NCBI RefSeq assembly: GCF_041296385.1
Contig: NC_091020.1
Coordinates: forward strand, 25,642,501-25,706,500
Length of the DNA: 64,000 nucleotides
Origin: Aphelocoma coerulescens
Taxonomy: Eukaryota; Chordata; Aves; Passeriformes; Corvidae
Direction of reading: 5' to 3'
Below are positions 47,901 through 60,828 of this stretch, piece by piece. Positions within the stretch are counted from its first letter, which is position 1, and the number at the start of each line of letters is the position of its first letter. The notes beneath the pieces were generated by a model. The model was not told the origin of the DNA, did not search any database, and saw only the letters and a program-made list of their open reading frames with translations. Position numbers and translations under genes: made by a program.

Positions 47901-50058
47901 GAAAACTGGATAAAATAATGATAAAATGGCCGGGGAAAACAAAAAAAAAGCCAGTAACTTGGTTATTGTTATTTCAGATTAAATTGAACCAGTTTAGTAT
48001 GGTGATGGGGAGAATTGTATTTTTAAAAAACATAAAGGGCCTTTATACATCTCTTCCTCGTCCTTGACAATTATGCAAAGGTTTTTTATCTGGTTGCCTC
48101 ACCCCAACCATAAAACTTGCAAATATTTCTCCTCTTGCTGCTGTAAAGCTCAGGGGAGAAGGCTGGGGTTTATACTCAGCCCATGTAGCCCTCTACTTAC
48201 CTATTTGAAGAAACAAATTGTGAGAGACCCGATGAGAAATCACATTTCTGTGATTTGGATACCATTCCTTCTCCCTGAATTATGAAGTGATGCTGGGCAA
48301 AAAAGTAGCTGAAGCAGCGTGGTTTGCTCTTGTGCTGGTTGAGCAGCAGGGCTGAACCAGGCAGATGACCAATTAGTGAAGGCAAATAGCACAGGAGCAA
48401 ACTCTTTTGAGCCAGGCTGCTGCTCCAAATGAAATGAGGGGGCTTTCGGCCTGTGCCCAAAATTAAATGAGGCTTAAGTTAATCCAGATGTCCTAGCTAT
48501 GCCCTCAGCATCAGTATCCATATACACTGTGCCTGTGCTAGGGGGTGTTTTTAACACACTATGGGGAATTTGGAGATGTGTCTGCTTTGTTTTGAACTCT
48601 TAAACCTAATTTCCAAGACCTGTGCAAAAGCCTAAGGAGGTTTTTAAAGCACAAATAAGAAAATACTGAAAAATCCCACTTGTGCCATTTCTGCTACCGG
48701 AAATTGTGCCAGTAGTAGCAGGTTCCTGAGGTAATAAAGAAGGAGGTCACAGCCCATCAGCTCTGAAGCTGCTGGACTGGGAGGATGGTGTAAATCAGTG
48801 CAGTTCTCTGATGCCAGTGACTCACACTGACTTCCAGGGAACTGCACTGGGTTGTACCAGCCTTGGCTCCCACCCCTTGCAGTGCTGCATTGAGGTGTAC
48901 TAGGCCAAAACTGGGAACAATCTCTTCAGCAGCTGCCCTTATTTCACAAGTTAACTTTTTTGTCTGTTTTCCCCTTCCGAACTCTTGAGTTCTCTTTCCA
49001 CATGAGCTGAGCTTTCTTGAAAACGATTGTTTAATGGGAACATCTGGTATGTGAATGGAAGACTTAGTCCTCCTTTTCCCTTCAGTAAATGCTCATTGCG
49101 TACTTTAAAAGTTGATCTTTTTTTTTCCTTCCCCAAGCAGAGAAAAAAATATGGATCATTACTTGACAGAACAGACTGCGCTCTTTAGTTACTCAACTTG
49201 TGCAGGTGTAACCTGCGAGCCCTGACTTACAAGCTTTCCCCATAATTAAAAATTTTCTGCTGTAAACTCTTAGTTTCTGATTAAAATGTAGCAACCTCTC
49301 CTATTGTTCAACTAGTACTAATTAGACAGTGCCTGTGCAAAATACTCCTTGTCATTCAATAACCACAGTCTGGGATATTTCTTTTTTGAGAGAAAAAATA
49401 TCTTACAAAAAGAACCCCACAAAAATTCTGAGTTCATTTACATGTGTGCTGTTTAGAACTGTGGAAAATTTAAAAATGAAAGATAAGTAGGTATAAAAAA
49501 AAGTATTATTTGCATTCATATTTTTACTTTTTTCCCCTTCTCTTCCCTCTTCCTCTTTGCAATGGAGGTGCTACACAAATATAACTGCTGCACAGGCTTT
49601 TATAATAACTGGCTTGGTGAAAATCTGGTGTTGTTGGTGAATTCATAGGCTCCATAAAGCATTCACTCTGATGGCTTTTTTGGCTAAGCCAGCTTTAGTT
49701 GAACTGTATAGGCCATATAGAAAAAGTGGATGTGCAAAGTTTTAGGGCAAGATACTGCGTATTAACACAGATGCTCTAACATCAGTGAATCATGATGACT
49801 CCCAGCAGATTTGTGCTGATTTATGCCATCCCTGGCCCTGACATGAACAGTGTTGGCATGAAAAAGGGTGAGGTTTACCTTCCCTGTGTACTCAGGAACA
49901 CCTTAAATGGGGAACATGGTATCCATGATTTGCTTAGGACAGGCTCATAAACTCTATAGATGAGGCCAGTTTTGCAAATCCCATGGCAAGGAAAACGGAT
50001 ACAGCAGTGGGCAATATCCATCCATGCTTTGAGCTGCAGGATTCTGGTGTGGATCTGC
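38921..50058. other. Intergenic sequence, no gene recognised
   Basis: About 11 kb with only short open frames. The longest (47382-47942, minus, 186 codons) matches no family that I recognise. I see no CR1 or LTR with definable ends. AT-rich, homeodomain-site-rich stretches at about 42650-42800, 43370-43470 and 46000-46260 look like possible conserved regulatory DNA. Confidence 0.6.
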
Positions 50059-50063
50059 CTGGT

Positions 50064-50616
50064 TGTACTAGTTTGAAAACAAACCAGTGAGAGGCACCAA
50101 GTCAGAATAACAATTTAATGGAAATTAAAGAAAAGGAAAAGAAAGTAAAAGAAAACACTGACAGAGTCAAGATACAACCTGAGTCCCTATTAGGCAGGGT
50201 AGTGGTAGCAGTCTGGTGGAATGGTGGCTGCAATCCTCTGAAGTGGTGATCCTGTAGTAGAAGGGGTCTGCTCTTCCTCAGAAAGTCCAGCAGTGGCTGT
50301 GTAGCTCCTGTCCTCTGGAAATCCAGTGGAGCCCGTGTCTTTGGTGCTCAGAGTCCCAGATTATATCCACGATGGGATGCTTGGTTCCTCCCTCTGGGTG
50401 GAGCATCTCACAATGGGGTAATGAGTCACGAGGCCAAGTGTTGATGAGGCTCATTAACAGAAGATGGTCTGGAGGGAGTTATCTCTGAGTCATGGGCAGG
50501 ACAATGATGGGCCATTAACAGAAAGATAGTCTGGGGGGAGGAGGCAAGGAAACACTGCCCCACCTGATTTCAACAGCTCAAGAGGATGGTAATGGAATAC
50601 ACTGCAACCCAGGACA
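50064..50616 (-). mobile_element. Solo LTR of an ERVL-like endogenous retrovirus, minus strand
   Basis: The + strand starts TGTACTAGTTTG and ends CCCAGGACA, so the minus strand reads TGTCCTGGGTTGC...CTAGTACA, a start and end I associate with passerine ERVL LTRs. Exact 5-base target duplications CTGGT flank it at 50059-50063 and 50617-50621. The minus strand carries a TATA-like GGATATAA (near 50361-50368) upstream of ATTAAA (complement of 50114-50119). No internal region remains. Confidence 0.9.
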
Positions 50617-50621
50617 CTGGT

Positions 50622-53600
50622 ACAGCAGTGGCACTGGTTGTACAAATGAAGTAATGGGCACTGATTTACCTAAATGTGTTGGAGTCTCCAGAGAAGACAA
50701 AAGAGCATTTTATTGTTGGGATTGAAGCACTAGTTATGTTGGCTAAGAGAGAGCAGGGCAGACTTATGGCATGAAGTAGCAGCTTGGTCTGAGAATCATA
50801 AAATAGAAGATATTCACCATTCTTTTGGAATGATTCAATGTCAAATAGACAGAAAATGATGCCAAAGTTTACAAAATGCCATCCTGATCTCTCTGTGTCA
50901 GGTAGAATTACCCTCTCCTGCTAGTTTGGGTCAAAACTAACAAGTAAAATGATTTACAATGGCATGACTCATCAGCCTGTGCCTCATCCACCTGTGCAGC
51001 CAACTGTCTGGGAAGCACTGGCTGAATCCAAGAGCTCTGCAGTTGTTCCAGTTCATTCCCAGTTAAGCCAAGCAAGGTGTACACACCATTTGAAACTGCC
51101 TGCCTATGCTGGTTGAATGACAAGCAGAAAATGAAAGTCCAAATCAGAAACCAGCACCTCATTTCCAATGACTGACATGCTAGGGCACATGGGGTGTTTG
51201 TGAGGAACCCCTACCCTTCACTGGCCCTGTGGGCTGCGGTAAGCAGCATCTTGTCTGTCTATTCTTGCTTTACTTTTTCCCACTCTTCATTGCCCCCCCG
51301 CAAAAAAATCATATTTTGAATAAAGATGAGAATTCATTACTTTTAAAATCTACTTGTAATTCCCTGCAGGGGATCTCTGAGCCTCCTATAAAAGACCTCC
51401 TGGTCTTTTGGCCTCTCGTTGTCTGAGATATTCAGGAAATCTGTGCCACATCAGCTGGGACTTTCAAATGACCCTGTGTAGCACCAGGCACAGTCTACAT
51501 AGGACTGATTAAAATATATTCACCCGGTAATTGAGAGCTTAGCTATCTTGAAAATCAACCCACCTCCTCTATAATTTGGAGACAATGTGTCCCACTCTCT
51601 TCATTTCTGCCTGACCATGTCCTCTTTTGCTGCAACAAGACACTGCTCTCTGCGTAGGCAGCTTGGTCTCACTCTTCCCCTCTACTGCTTCTTTTTTAAA
51701 AATGCAAACATTCAGCTGTTCATCAGGAGCCTGCTGTTTCCTAGACATTTTACTACCAGCCTTGTGACACTGGCAATTTGGATCATTTTGCTCTAAGCAT
51801 ATTTCATTGTGCAATTATAGTATCAGGACTGTGTCAGGTGAGCTATACAAATGATTCTTTGAATGCCTCTTTGGGGGTTTTGCCTGTGTGTGGTGTTGTT
51901 TTGGTTTGCTTTTATCGAGCTTCAGTCTCAGAAATAATAGACTGCTCATTTATTCTCTGGGTTTTAACAACCACCATGGTAACTATCAGAAACCACAGTT
52001 ACACAATGTTACACACCTTCATTTATTATTTGAACGCCGCCTTCCGAGCTTTATCATGGAAATGGGGTTAGTGAGTTTAATGCAAGTAAAAGGCGGCCAA
52101 AGAGGATTAAAGCCAGGACCACCACTCTCTGTCGTGGTCAGAAACTTGTCTTTCAGAATCTATTTTTGATTTACTAACACCTGTATTTGAAGTAACAGGA
52201 CTTAATGACAATAGAGTGTCTGAGATGCTGAAAGTTTCACTCAGAAAGAGAAAAGATTATGAGAGGTTTTCTGATCATAAACACTAGAATTAGCACTCTC
52301 CCTGACTATCCAAACCATGATTATTGGTCTAAGTTATGTTTAGTCAAGAACTTGAAGCAAAGAGATACAGTCTGTTTTTGGAAGAAGTTTCTCTGATGAA
52401 AAGGAAAAGATGGCCTGTAGGATGGACAGTATCCCTCTTGGTCTCTTCTTTCACTTCCCCCATCCCTCTGGGCAAATCTTTATAGAAAATACCTTTAGCT
52501 GGGAAAAAAAATTCCACCCCCAAAAAACATACCCAAACCCTAACTTAATGATTTATTTCCCCAAGTGACTTCTGTACTTTATCATTGGAGCAAGTCTCTA
52601 AATACAGGCTTCTATTTTCCTGTTTCCCTTTAGGGGGTATTAACTATGTAAACAACTTCAAAACAAAGAGGCAGGATTGTTTCATTAGGGAAAAACATCC
52701 CTGCTTCCAAAGGCCTCCTGGGAAGCAGGAGAAGTTCATTAAAGCCAGGGTGATGTAAAGGCTTTGTGCACATGCAGAAATGGAACCACCATGAAACATT
52801 AATGACCTCAATGCATTAGCAAATCTTAAGCTAGAGTAGAATTACGCTGCCTCTGGGGAGCCGAGTGCACCTCCTTGAATTTGGTTTTTTAATGCTAGGG
52901 AAAATCTAGCCTTCAAATTTTAATTTCAAGAGCAAAACACTTTGATGGTGTGAACTGAAGAAGGCAATCAGGCTTGCCCTAGGCCACTGACGTGAAGAAA
53001 GTGAGCGTCCTAATTGTCAGCTGCTGCCCTTGCTCCAGTCAGTGGTATTGTCAAGACAGAGCTGCTTAATCCATACTGCCAGATAAAGGCTCATCTGATT
53101 TCTTTTCCTTTTGGTTGTCCATAAGCAGAGTCCACTGCTGAATCACTTTTCTTGCTTTGATAAGTAACCACATGCCTGCCATTTATAAAGCACTGAAAAG
53201 ACATTTGGCAGTGTTACGTCAACAGCAGGCAACCATTCCAGGCTGTATTAATCCCAGTGGAAATTACTGTATAGGTCTCTCCTGTGAGTTATGATCTCTA
53301 TTAAAGTTGGGTGACATTTCTCCAAGGAATACTTTGTTCAGCAATGGCAGAAAAAAGCACAATTTCAGATGCATTGAAACCCTGCAGAACAATTTATGCT
53401 GAAATCTGCAAACATTATCAATCTGAAGAAAAATATATACCTCTCTCCCCAAGAAATTTAGTTTAGAAATGATGGATCAAGTTTGTTTAAAAGTTTTTAT
53501 TGAAAAAGGAGAACAAGTCTTTGATGAAAAGTGGTGTCTTCCACAATTTTTGAGTTCTTTTGTCTTCCCTTTCTCTTCTAGAACAGGGTGGAGGGAGCAG

Positions 53601-56077
53601 GTCTTATCTGGATGACAAAGCTTTCAAGACCGGAGGATGTGGAGAATTTGGGGAGTGTGCCTGTGATATGGATTTTTTAGGAAGAAGGCATATGGTACTG
53701 TCCACTGCGTCTCATCTTGGGAAGTGTGTGTGTCCTTGAAAGGCAGGAATGGTCATCCTGGGTTAAAATAAGGGACCAGCCAGCCCAGGGCTCTCCTTTG
53801 GCAGTGGCTTCATGCAAAGGCTAATGGACAAGAAGGAGCAAGGCAAGCCTGTGAGATACTTCTTTCCTTGTGCTCTGCCTGCTTCCAACTCTGACTAGGC
53901 TTGGGACTTTCTGAGGCTCATGGGGTTTGTGTAGCTTGTAACCCTGAAAGGATATTTTCCAAGCACCCTACCAGTTTCCACTGGACCTCTGTCTGAGCCA
54001 CAGCATCCTTCAGTAAAGATACTTCTCCCTGTAGTGGTTTGCTGAGACTGAGAACCACCAGTCTTGAAGAAAAGGAGGATAATATTTCTCCTCATTGTTC
54101 TTGTTTGCTCTTTTTAGAGACACAGCTGTGTTCTGACCCAAATGACAATGACACTTTTATGGTACAACAATTGTCCACTGTCTATGATGCATGAAGCATG
54201 TTGGGATTGCCTGAGCCAGAGAACTAATGATTCAGTGCTGTGTCTGATGCTATTTTGCTGATGCCAGTTGAGCTGCTGCTCTTTATTTCACTAAAGTTAG
54301 CCAAGAACACCAGATCCCACCACCAGCAAGACCCACAAAGCACTCACAGTATGAAGTTCCCACCGTGCCATGATGCCCAAATGGCATTGGTTGGTAAGGT
54401 CAGGGTGGAGACAAAAAAGTAGCTGTGCCCACTCACCTGTGGGTGACCTGTGCAAGGTGTCAGTAACAGGCAAGGACATTAAATACCCCTTACTACCACA
54501 GGAGCTGAGCAACCCTAGCGAGCAGGTGTGTGAATGGGGAGGGAATCAGAGGGAGTATCTTCACACTGGCAATCATTCTGAGCTCTACTTTGACTTTAAT
54601 TCTTTGTCTAGACCCAATATTAAGAATAAGAATCCGCCCTCTTAAAAAAACCTTGCATGGGTGAAATTCAAGCTAATTCCACAGAAAGTGCATTTTAAAA
54701 TTTTCGGTTATTTTTTTTCATAAAAAGAATGAAATTTTAAGGGTATCTTTACGTTTGTGGACACATGATGTGGTGCATTTCCTGTTTGTCTGAAGGATAA
54801 ATTCTTGTATGAAGCAAGGCTTTTCTTCTGGTTTTAAACTTTAATGTTGGTTAAAAAGTAATAATGCATCTAGGAGGCATGGTTATGGAGGTAAATATTT
54901 AAAGGAATTGCATAAATCTGCCTTGTATCAGAGGCAAAGGTTTGGGAAGGATGCTTCCAAATTTGGAAAGGGAATATTTTTTATCTCTTTTTGTAGCAGA
55001 TCAAACATCAGTCCATCCTCCTCTGCCTTTTCCCAGACAATGGCAGACCTGTCTGTCTCTGCCATAAAGAAGCAGCCAACAGCGCAGTGTCATTTTCTTT
55101 GTGATCTGGCCATGCTTGGTGCATTGATTTTTCCATGGCAGAAAGCAGAGCAAGCTCTCTCTTTAGTGGAGAACTCAAAAAGATGAGGTGTAAAAGAGAA
55201 TCATTGTTTAAAAAAAAGCATCTTTTCACTGTTCTTGATTCTTGGTGAGACAAACTGTTCTGGAACCACCCTCAGTCTGAGCCTGCCAGCGTATGTCCTA
55301 TCAACCTCTGGGCAAAAGCCTAGACCTGGAAGTCGGCTGTGGTGTTGTTTTTGGAAGGCTGATACCACATGCAGCTTGTGACACTATTAGTTATTTGCTC
55401 CCTTAGAGCAGCAGGGTCACATTGATCCTTGGGTGTTCTGTTGGTGCAAACCCGTGTTATCCTTTAGCTCTCTCAAGGCCTGATTCCAGCAGCTGGTGTA
55501 GACAGAGCTGTAGCTACACATCCTGAAAGTCTATTTTACAACATTTCCCCAGGAGAAGAGACATATCTTTGACTGGATGTGATAATTTTCTTAAGTTTCA
55601 AAACTGGAGGCTTGACAACATCTGTTTTTCAATTCTAACCAAGGAAATCAAGATCTAATCTTTATTTATGTTTTTATTAATAATGTCTGTCAAGTCTTTT
55701 ACTGCTAAGTTGGAAAGTACCAGAGAGAAAGCTGGGAGGTTTCTCAGTAGCTAAGAGTCTGGCCGGCCAGTATGTTCTATAATATCCCCCAGTCACTATT
55801 GAACAGAGCAAGCAGTTGGTGTTTTCAAAAAGGTTTAGTCTTGTTGCTTCTGCAGATCCCAGAACAAGGATGATGAAAGCCCACAGGTGTCAAACCTGGC
55901 TCTCCATGCACCCCTCTTGACTTTCAGAGTTGTAGTATCTACCCCAGAAACACATCTTTTTGTGCTAAGTGGTGGACATCACAAAGTCACCACTTGTAGT
56001 AAGAGCTTCTTAGCTTGGCACATTTTGTTAGATTCTCTCTGCAACCATGACCAGAAAAATTTGAATCAGAGAGATTT
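50622..56077. other. Intergenic sequence, no gene recognised
   Basis: About 5.5 kb without a convincing coding frame or named repeat. 52640-53250 has few simple repeats and several TAAT-type cores, including TAATTG at 53011 next to the E-box CAGCTG at 53018; it could be an enhancer. Confidence 0.55.
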
Positions 56078-56082
56078 CCAGT

Positions 56083-57446
56083 TGTAGTGGTTTGGTCCAA
56101 AATACTCATTACTGCTTACCTTCTGTGAGATAAGAATTAGGAGAAAAGCAAAGCAGGCACAAAACTTGAAAGAATATAAAGAAGTTTATTAATAGACCTA
56201 AAAGAGGGAAAAAAATAAAAAAAGAATCATACCACACCTTCAGAACACTTCTCCTCCCCCCACCTTTCTCCTTTCTCCCACTGACAATGCAAAAAGACAG
56301 CCCTTGAGATGTTCAGTCTGTTTACCACTTCCATAATAACCTTGTTCAGTTCATTTAGGAAAAGGAGTCTCTCTTGCTCATACTATGGAGATATTATCAC
56401 AACAAGCCAGCCGCCAGGGTTGGTTCTCTGCTCGCATTGTGGGAGTCCCTTCCCACGACTTGCAGCTTTTTCCCACAACTGCTTTCGAGGGTTCAATCTT
56501 GAGCTACTGGGGTACAATTTTAAGGTTGAGCCATTCAGAAACAAAAGTTCTCTTCACCCATCTCTGGGAGCATTTCCATCTCTGAGAATAGAGGCCCTCC
56601 TCCTTTCCTGGGAGAAAGAAAGCATCTTCATCTCTAGACGATCTCTGGGAGTATCTCTAAGAACAGAGGTCTTCTCCTTTCAATTGGAGCAAGAGACCTC
56701 ATCGCTTCCATCTCTCCCTGTTCAAATTTCTCTTCAAATCACAGCTGCTTCAGCATTTGCTTATTCCAGCAGAGGTGCTTTTGCTCACAAGTACAGTTTG
56801 AACGCTCCACCCCCCCCCATGCTTTCATGAAATTACAACGGGTACTCTGACATATCATAGTTTATCAGCACCACAGCTTTACAACAGAATCTCAGCTTTA
56901 AGCATCTCCTCCTTCACCTCCCTCAGGTTATCAGCTCTTCACAGCACTAAAAGGGTTAATTTCACCCGGGCCTTGCAGCTGGAATTTCGCTGTTGGTCAC
57001 ATGATCTTTGCCAGGCAGCAGAGCAGCTTCAGCTGAATCTTGGCTGCACTAGAGGGGGGGAAGCTGGGCTGCTCCATCTGCACATAGCAGGGCTGGGGGG
57101 TGGGGAGTGGGGGGCCATGGGGAGAACAGGGCCCATTGGCTCCAGGATGGCTGTGGCCCGGCCCAGCCCGGCCTGAGCAGGTCCCGGCAGGGCCCGGCAG
57201 GGCCGCTGGGCCCTGCATGGGCCCAGGCCAGTTACCAGTCCTCCGGCTGGAAGCAAGAGAGAGAGCTTCCCGGGGTTTGTCCATTCTTACATGTGGACCA
57301 CAGAGGTGGTCAAAATTCTAAGTGGCTTAAAAAATTATCCTTATTCAAACTAGCCAGCTGATAGGTTCTCTTAGGTCACAGAGGAAGCTGTAAGCACCTC
57401 TTTGCAAGAAAATCACTTCCGGGACTATGCTTGCTAACCCATGACA
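56083..57446 (-). mobile_element. Long (1.36 kb) solo LTR of an endogenous retrovirus, minus strand
   Basis: The + strand starts TGTAGTGGTTTGG and ends CCCATGACA; the minus strand therefore runs TGTCATGGG...CCACTACA. Exact 5-base target duplications CCAGT flank it at 56078-56082 and 57447-57451. AATAAA lies on the minus strand (complement of 56185-56190). A GC-rich block at about 57050-57240 lies in the minus-strand U3 part. A 173-codon + strand frame (56309-56830) and overlapping frames at 56973-57361 lie wholly inside the LTR and are not genes. Confidence 0.88.
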
Positions 57447-57499
57447 CCAGTGCTTCCTAGGGCAGATTTTTCCATGAAAATAATTACATAAATGCTGAT

Positions 57500-57790
57500 T
57501 AAAAGGGACTTGGGGAGGTCTTTGGTCCAGCCTCCCACTCAAAGAAGGACTTTCACCACTGCTAGAGGAGACCAGGTGTGGCTTCAGGCAGCTGAGCCTA
57601 GAAAGTTGCCAAAGACACAGATCCCACACCTTTAGTGACCTGTTCCTGTTCTCCAGCAGCGTCCTAGCAAAAAAAATTGCCTGCTGTCCCATCTGGATGG
57701 TCAAAGCTGAAACCTGTGGCCATTGCTCCTTGTTTTAGTAACAGAAGCAGCTCTACAAATCCTTGATAGGCTTCCTTGAAGCATTTGCAT
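57500..57790 (-). mobile_element. CR1 LINE 3' fragment, minus strand
   Basis: AAAGGGACTTGGGGAGGTC followed by GGTCCAGCCTCCCACTCAAAG is a diverged form of the complement of the avian CR1 3' end. It is followed by CCTGTTCCTGTTCTCCAGC and a GGCCATTGCTCCTTGTTTTAG block in the expected order. Heavily diverged and 5'-truncated, with no coding capacity. Confidence 0.75.
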
Positions 57791-58984
57791 CAAATATGGG
57801 ACATTATTTGTAGGCCAGGTTTTGTTGGATTATAGAGCACATTAGTCATCCCCAGCTGGATCTGTGAGTACATCATTGACAATCCACCCTCTCCTGTAGG
57901 CCATCAGTACAGTGCACAATACAGCAATTGGTGTCTTTCCAAAAATGATTTTTGGTAGAGGGAAAGGAAATCCAGAAATGCAAATCAGACAGCTCTCCAG
58001 GTTGCTCTGTTGTAAAGTCTTGTGTTTTTAGCTCTCCTGCCTTCCTTCCTCCTGCCCACAGTTAATTACGTGGCCAGGCTGGGAAGGTAGCAGGAATATT
58101 ACAAAAGCCTGTGTGACAGACTTGTTGCTGAAGCCAGATGCCATGATTGCCCAGAGTCAAGGGGAGGAAATTAATTAAATGGTCTTGCCTTGCCCGTGGA
58201 AGATGATGCTGCTACTGAGCAGAGAAACAATCTCATCAATTCCCATGGAAGGAAGGAGAGCTGAGGAAGACAAGGGGGGAAAGGTGACTGAATGGCAGCT
58301 GGTGGAGGGCAAGAAAGTAGCACTCCTCTGTCACAGATCCTAGCATGGATTGGCGTATGGATCTCTCATTCTTTTCATATTTGGCTCTTTTCATATGAAA
58401 TCTGGAGACCACAGGCAGATGAAAACTAAACTTGGGAACCTCTCATCCAAAACTGCTTCTGGATGGCCGTGATGCCGATTCTGACAAATGCAGTTACTCC
58501 TCACCCTCCCATCCTAAAATCCTTCACTTATTTATTCTAACTAGTTCTTTTTCTTGTTCCCATTATGCAGCTTTGCTTCCTGTTCAGAGTATGGGGTGTA
58601 TGTTCACACACACATATAGCTGCTGGAGGTGCTCATAACACTGCCAGAATAGAGAGAGACACGTCTGAAAAATCCAGTATTCATATTCACATATTTAAAG
58701 CCTTTAAAGAATAATGTGCATAGGTGACTGGAAACATGTTTTGTGGCAAAGGTAACAATGAAATGAAAACATTCTGCCAATAAAGGAAGCCTGTTAAAGA
58801 ACGGTGTGTAACTGCAACACATGGAGAGTTGGGACCCAAGACTGGGCTCTGGTGTCATTAGGCAAGTCACAGTGATATGCTGTAACAATTAAAAGGGAGC
58901 TCTCTGGTCCAGAAGTGGGATCTACTCTTTCTGCTCACAGTATTTTGAAGATGTGGAAACAGACAAGGAATACCAGTACTGCAG

Positions 58985-59264
58985 ACTTTCCACACTTCTC
59001 ATGGTAAGAGGCAAAAGGCACAAAATGGAACAGAGGAAGTTCCACCTGACTGTGAGCAAGAATTTCTTTACTTTGAGGATGGCAGAACACTGGAACAGGC
59101 TGCTCAGAGATTTCATGGAATCTTTTTCTCTGGAGACATTCAGCACTGTCGTGGACACAATCCTGTGCAAGCTGCTTTGGGTAAGCCTGCTTTAGCAGGG
59201 AAGTTGGGCTAGATGATCTCCAGAGGTCCCTCCCAACCACAACCATTCTGTGATTTTATGATAC
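58985..59264 (+). mobile_element. CR1 LINE 3' fragment, plus strand
   Basis: The series TGGTAAGAGGCAAAAGGCACA, AGGAAGTTCCACCTGA, CACTGGAACAGGCTGC, and GTTGGGCTAGATGATCTCCAG then GGTCCCTCCCAACC follows the avian CR1 3' end order, finishing with ATTCTGTGATTTTATGATA in place of the 8-base CR1 terminal repeat. 5'-truncated, non-coding. Confidence 0.92.
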
Positions 59265-60810
59265 CAGAAAATTTCCAAGGGCATACACATTTCCACATTC
59301 CTATGCTTGGCAGCAGATCTAAGTCCATGTTTTCAGAACTTTCCAGTTTAACACCAACTGCATTTTTCTTTCTTTTGCAGTCAGAAAAAGACCACAATAA
59401 TCTGGAATAGATTGTTCTGTTCACAGCAAGGATATGAAAAAGCCCTTGCTCAGAATTTCTTCTCATTTGTTTTGCTTTCTCTGAAATCCTAATACCAGTT
59501 TGTGCATTCATTCGTTCTTATTTTGAAAAAAATAACAACAACCCAAAATGTAATTTAATTACTAATAGCACTGTGATTAAATTTGGCCTTTCACTTTCCT
59601 TCAGAGTCAACCTCCTCAATTCCATCTCCCCAGTGCCTCTCTCTGTAGTATCGATTCGGTACTGTTAACCTTTCTTTATTACTTGTTTATGTTCCCCCAT
59701 CAGTTTAAAAACATCAATAAGAGGCTATTTAAAAAGGACAGAAGCAACAGATAAGAGAGACATTGAGGAAAGGTCAGGAATGCAGAAGAAGGCAGTGCCT
59801 GCTTTGTGGAAGGAGCAAACAGACAGTAGAGAAAGGTTAGTGGTCCTGCTGCTGAAGTGAAGGAAGGATTTGTTTATTCTACAGAAGTGTCTCCTATTGG
59901 TGTAGCTTTAGCAGCAGACACAAACATCTCTTCAGCCCAGTCTGAGCTTTGGGGTACTGGGGAGGGCTGGACATAGCCTCCGTAATGTGGCCGAGATGTC
60001 CTGCAGGATCTTTCCCTTCTGGGATCAGGAAGCTTTAGGTGTGTTGAGTTGATTCTAATTTCTGTTTGAGCGTAAACCCAATCTAAGGGCACACCCTGCT
60101 CTGCTCAGAGCTGTGCTGGGTGTAGATGTGTTGGTTGGCTGTGGCAAGGAAGCAGAGTGTCTGCATCAGTGCGTGACTGAGGGCATTCAGCCATCAGGAT
60201 TTATATCCTCAGGCCAAGCACCATGAAGGAGCCAGAGAGAGCTTTCTCTTTTTTGGTGTCTGCTGGACTAGGAAAGCACCCCAGCTCACAGGAAATGGCT
60301 CAGGATCCTCTGCCTCCTCCTCCTCCTTTTCTTGGGCCATAAAGCTGGACTCTGGGTAACTTGGAGTTCACTCCCAGATCAAATCCTCTCCTGAGTGATG
60401 CTAGTCCTTCTGCTTTGAAAGGAACAAAGGATTGAGCCATTATAGCAGTAAACTTTTAAATTACTTCAGGGGATATGTAAATCCTGCTCAAAGGTCTCCA
60501 ACAACAGGAGAGAGGCCATTAAGGCCTTCCCATTCTTGGCTCCCCAGAGATATCATGGCAGGGAGTAGAAGGTTAGTGTGGCAGAGGAGGGGAAGAGACA
60601 CCTTGTCCACCCTCAGCTCTCTGAAGTCTTAAAGATTTCTGGCACTTAAAAGTTAGGTGCTTCTCACTGATTGCTCTGATGTTACCACTGCCACTAGCAG
60701 ACCACACCACTCCTCTGTCTTCAGGAATGGTTTCAGATTTTCCCAGTCTTTGGAAACTCTGTCTTGTACCAGAGAAGGTTCTTCCAATGAAATTGTAAGA
60801 AAATACTTAC

Positions 60811-60828
60811 TTTTTTTTTTTTTTTTTT
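60811..60828 (+). repeat. Poly(T) tract
   Basis: An uninterrupted run of 18 T in intergenic DNA, with no adjacent element body. Confidence 0.9.

Noticed and set aside
56309..56830. A 173-codon plus-strand open frame
   Set aside because: It lies wholly inside the LTR 56083-57446 and opposes its orientation.
56973..57361. Overlapping GC-rich frames on both strands
   Set aside because: They reflect the GC-rich U3 block of the LTR; no codon pattern or homology is visible.
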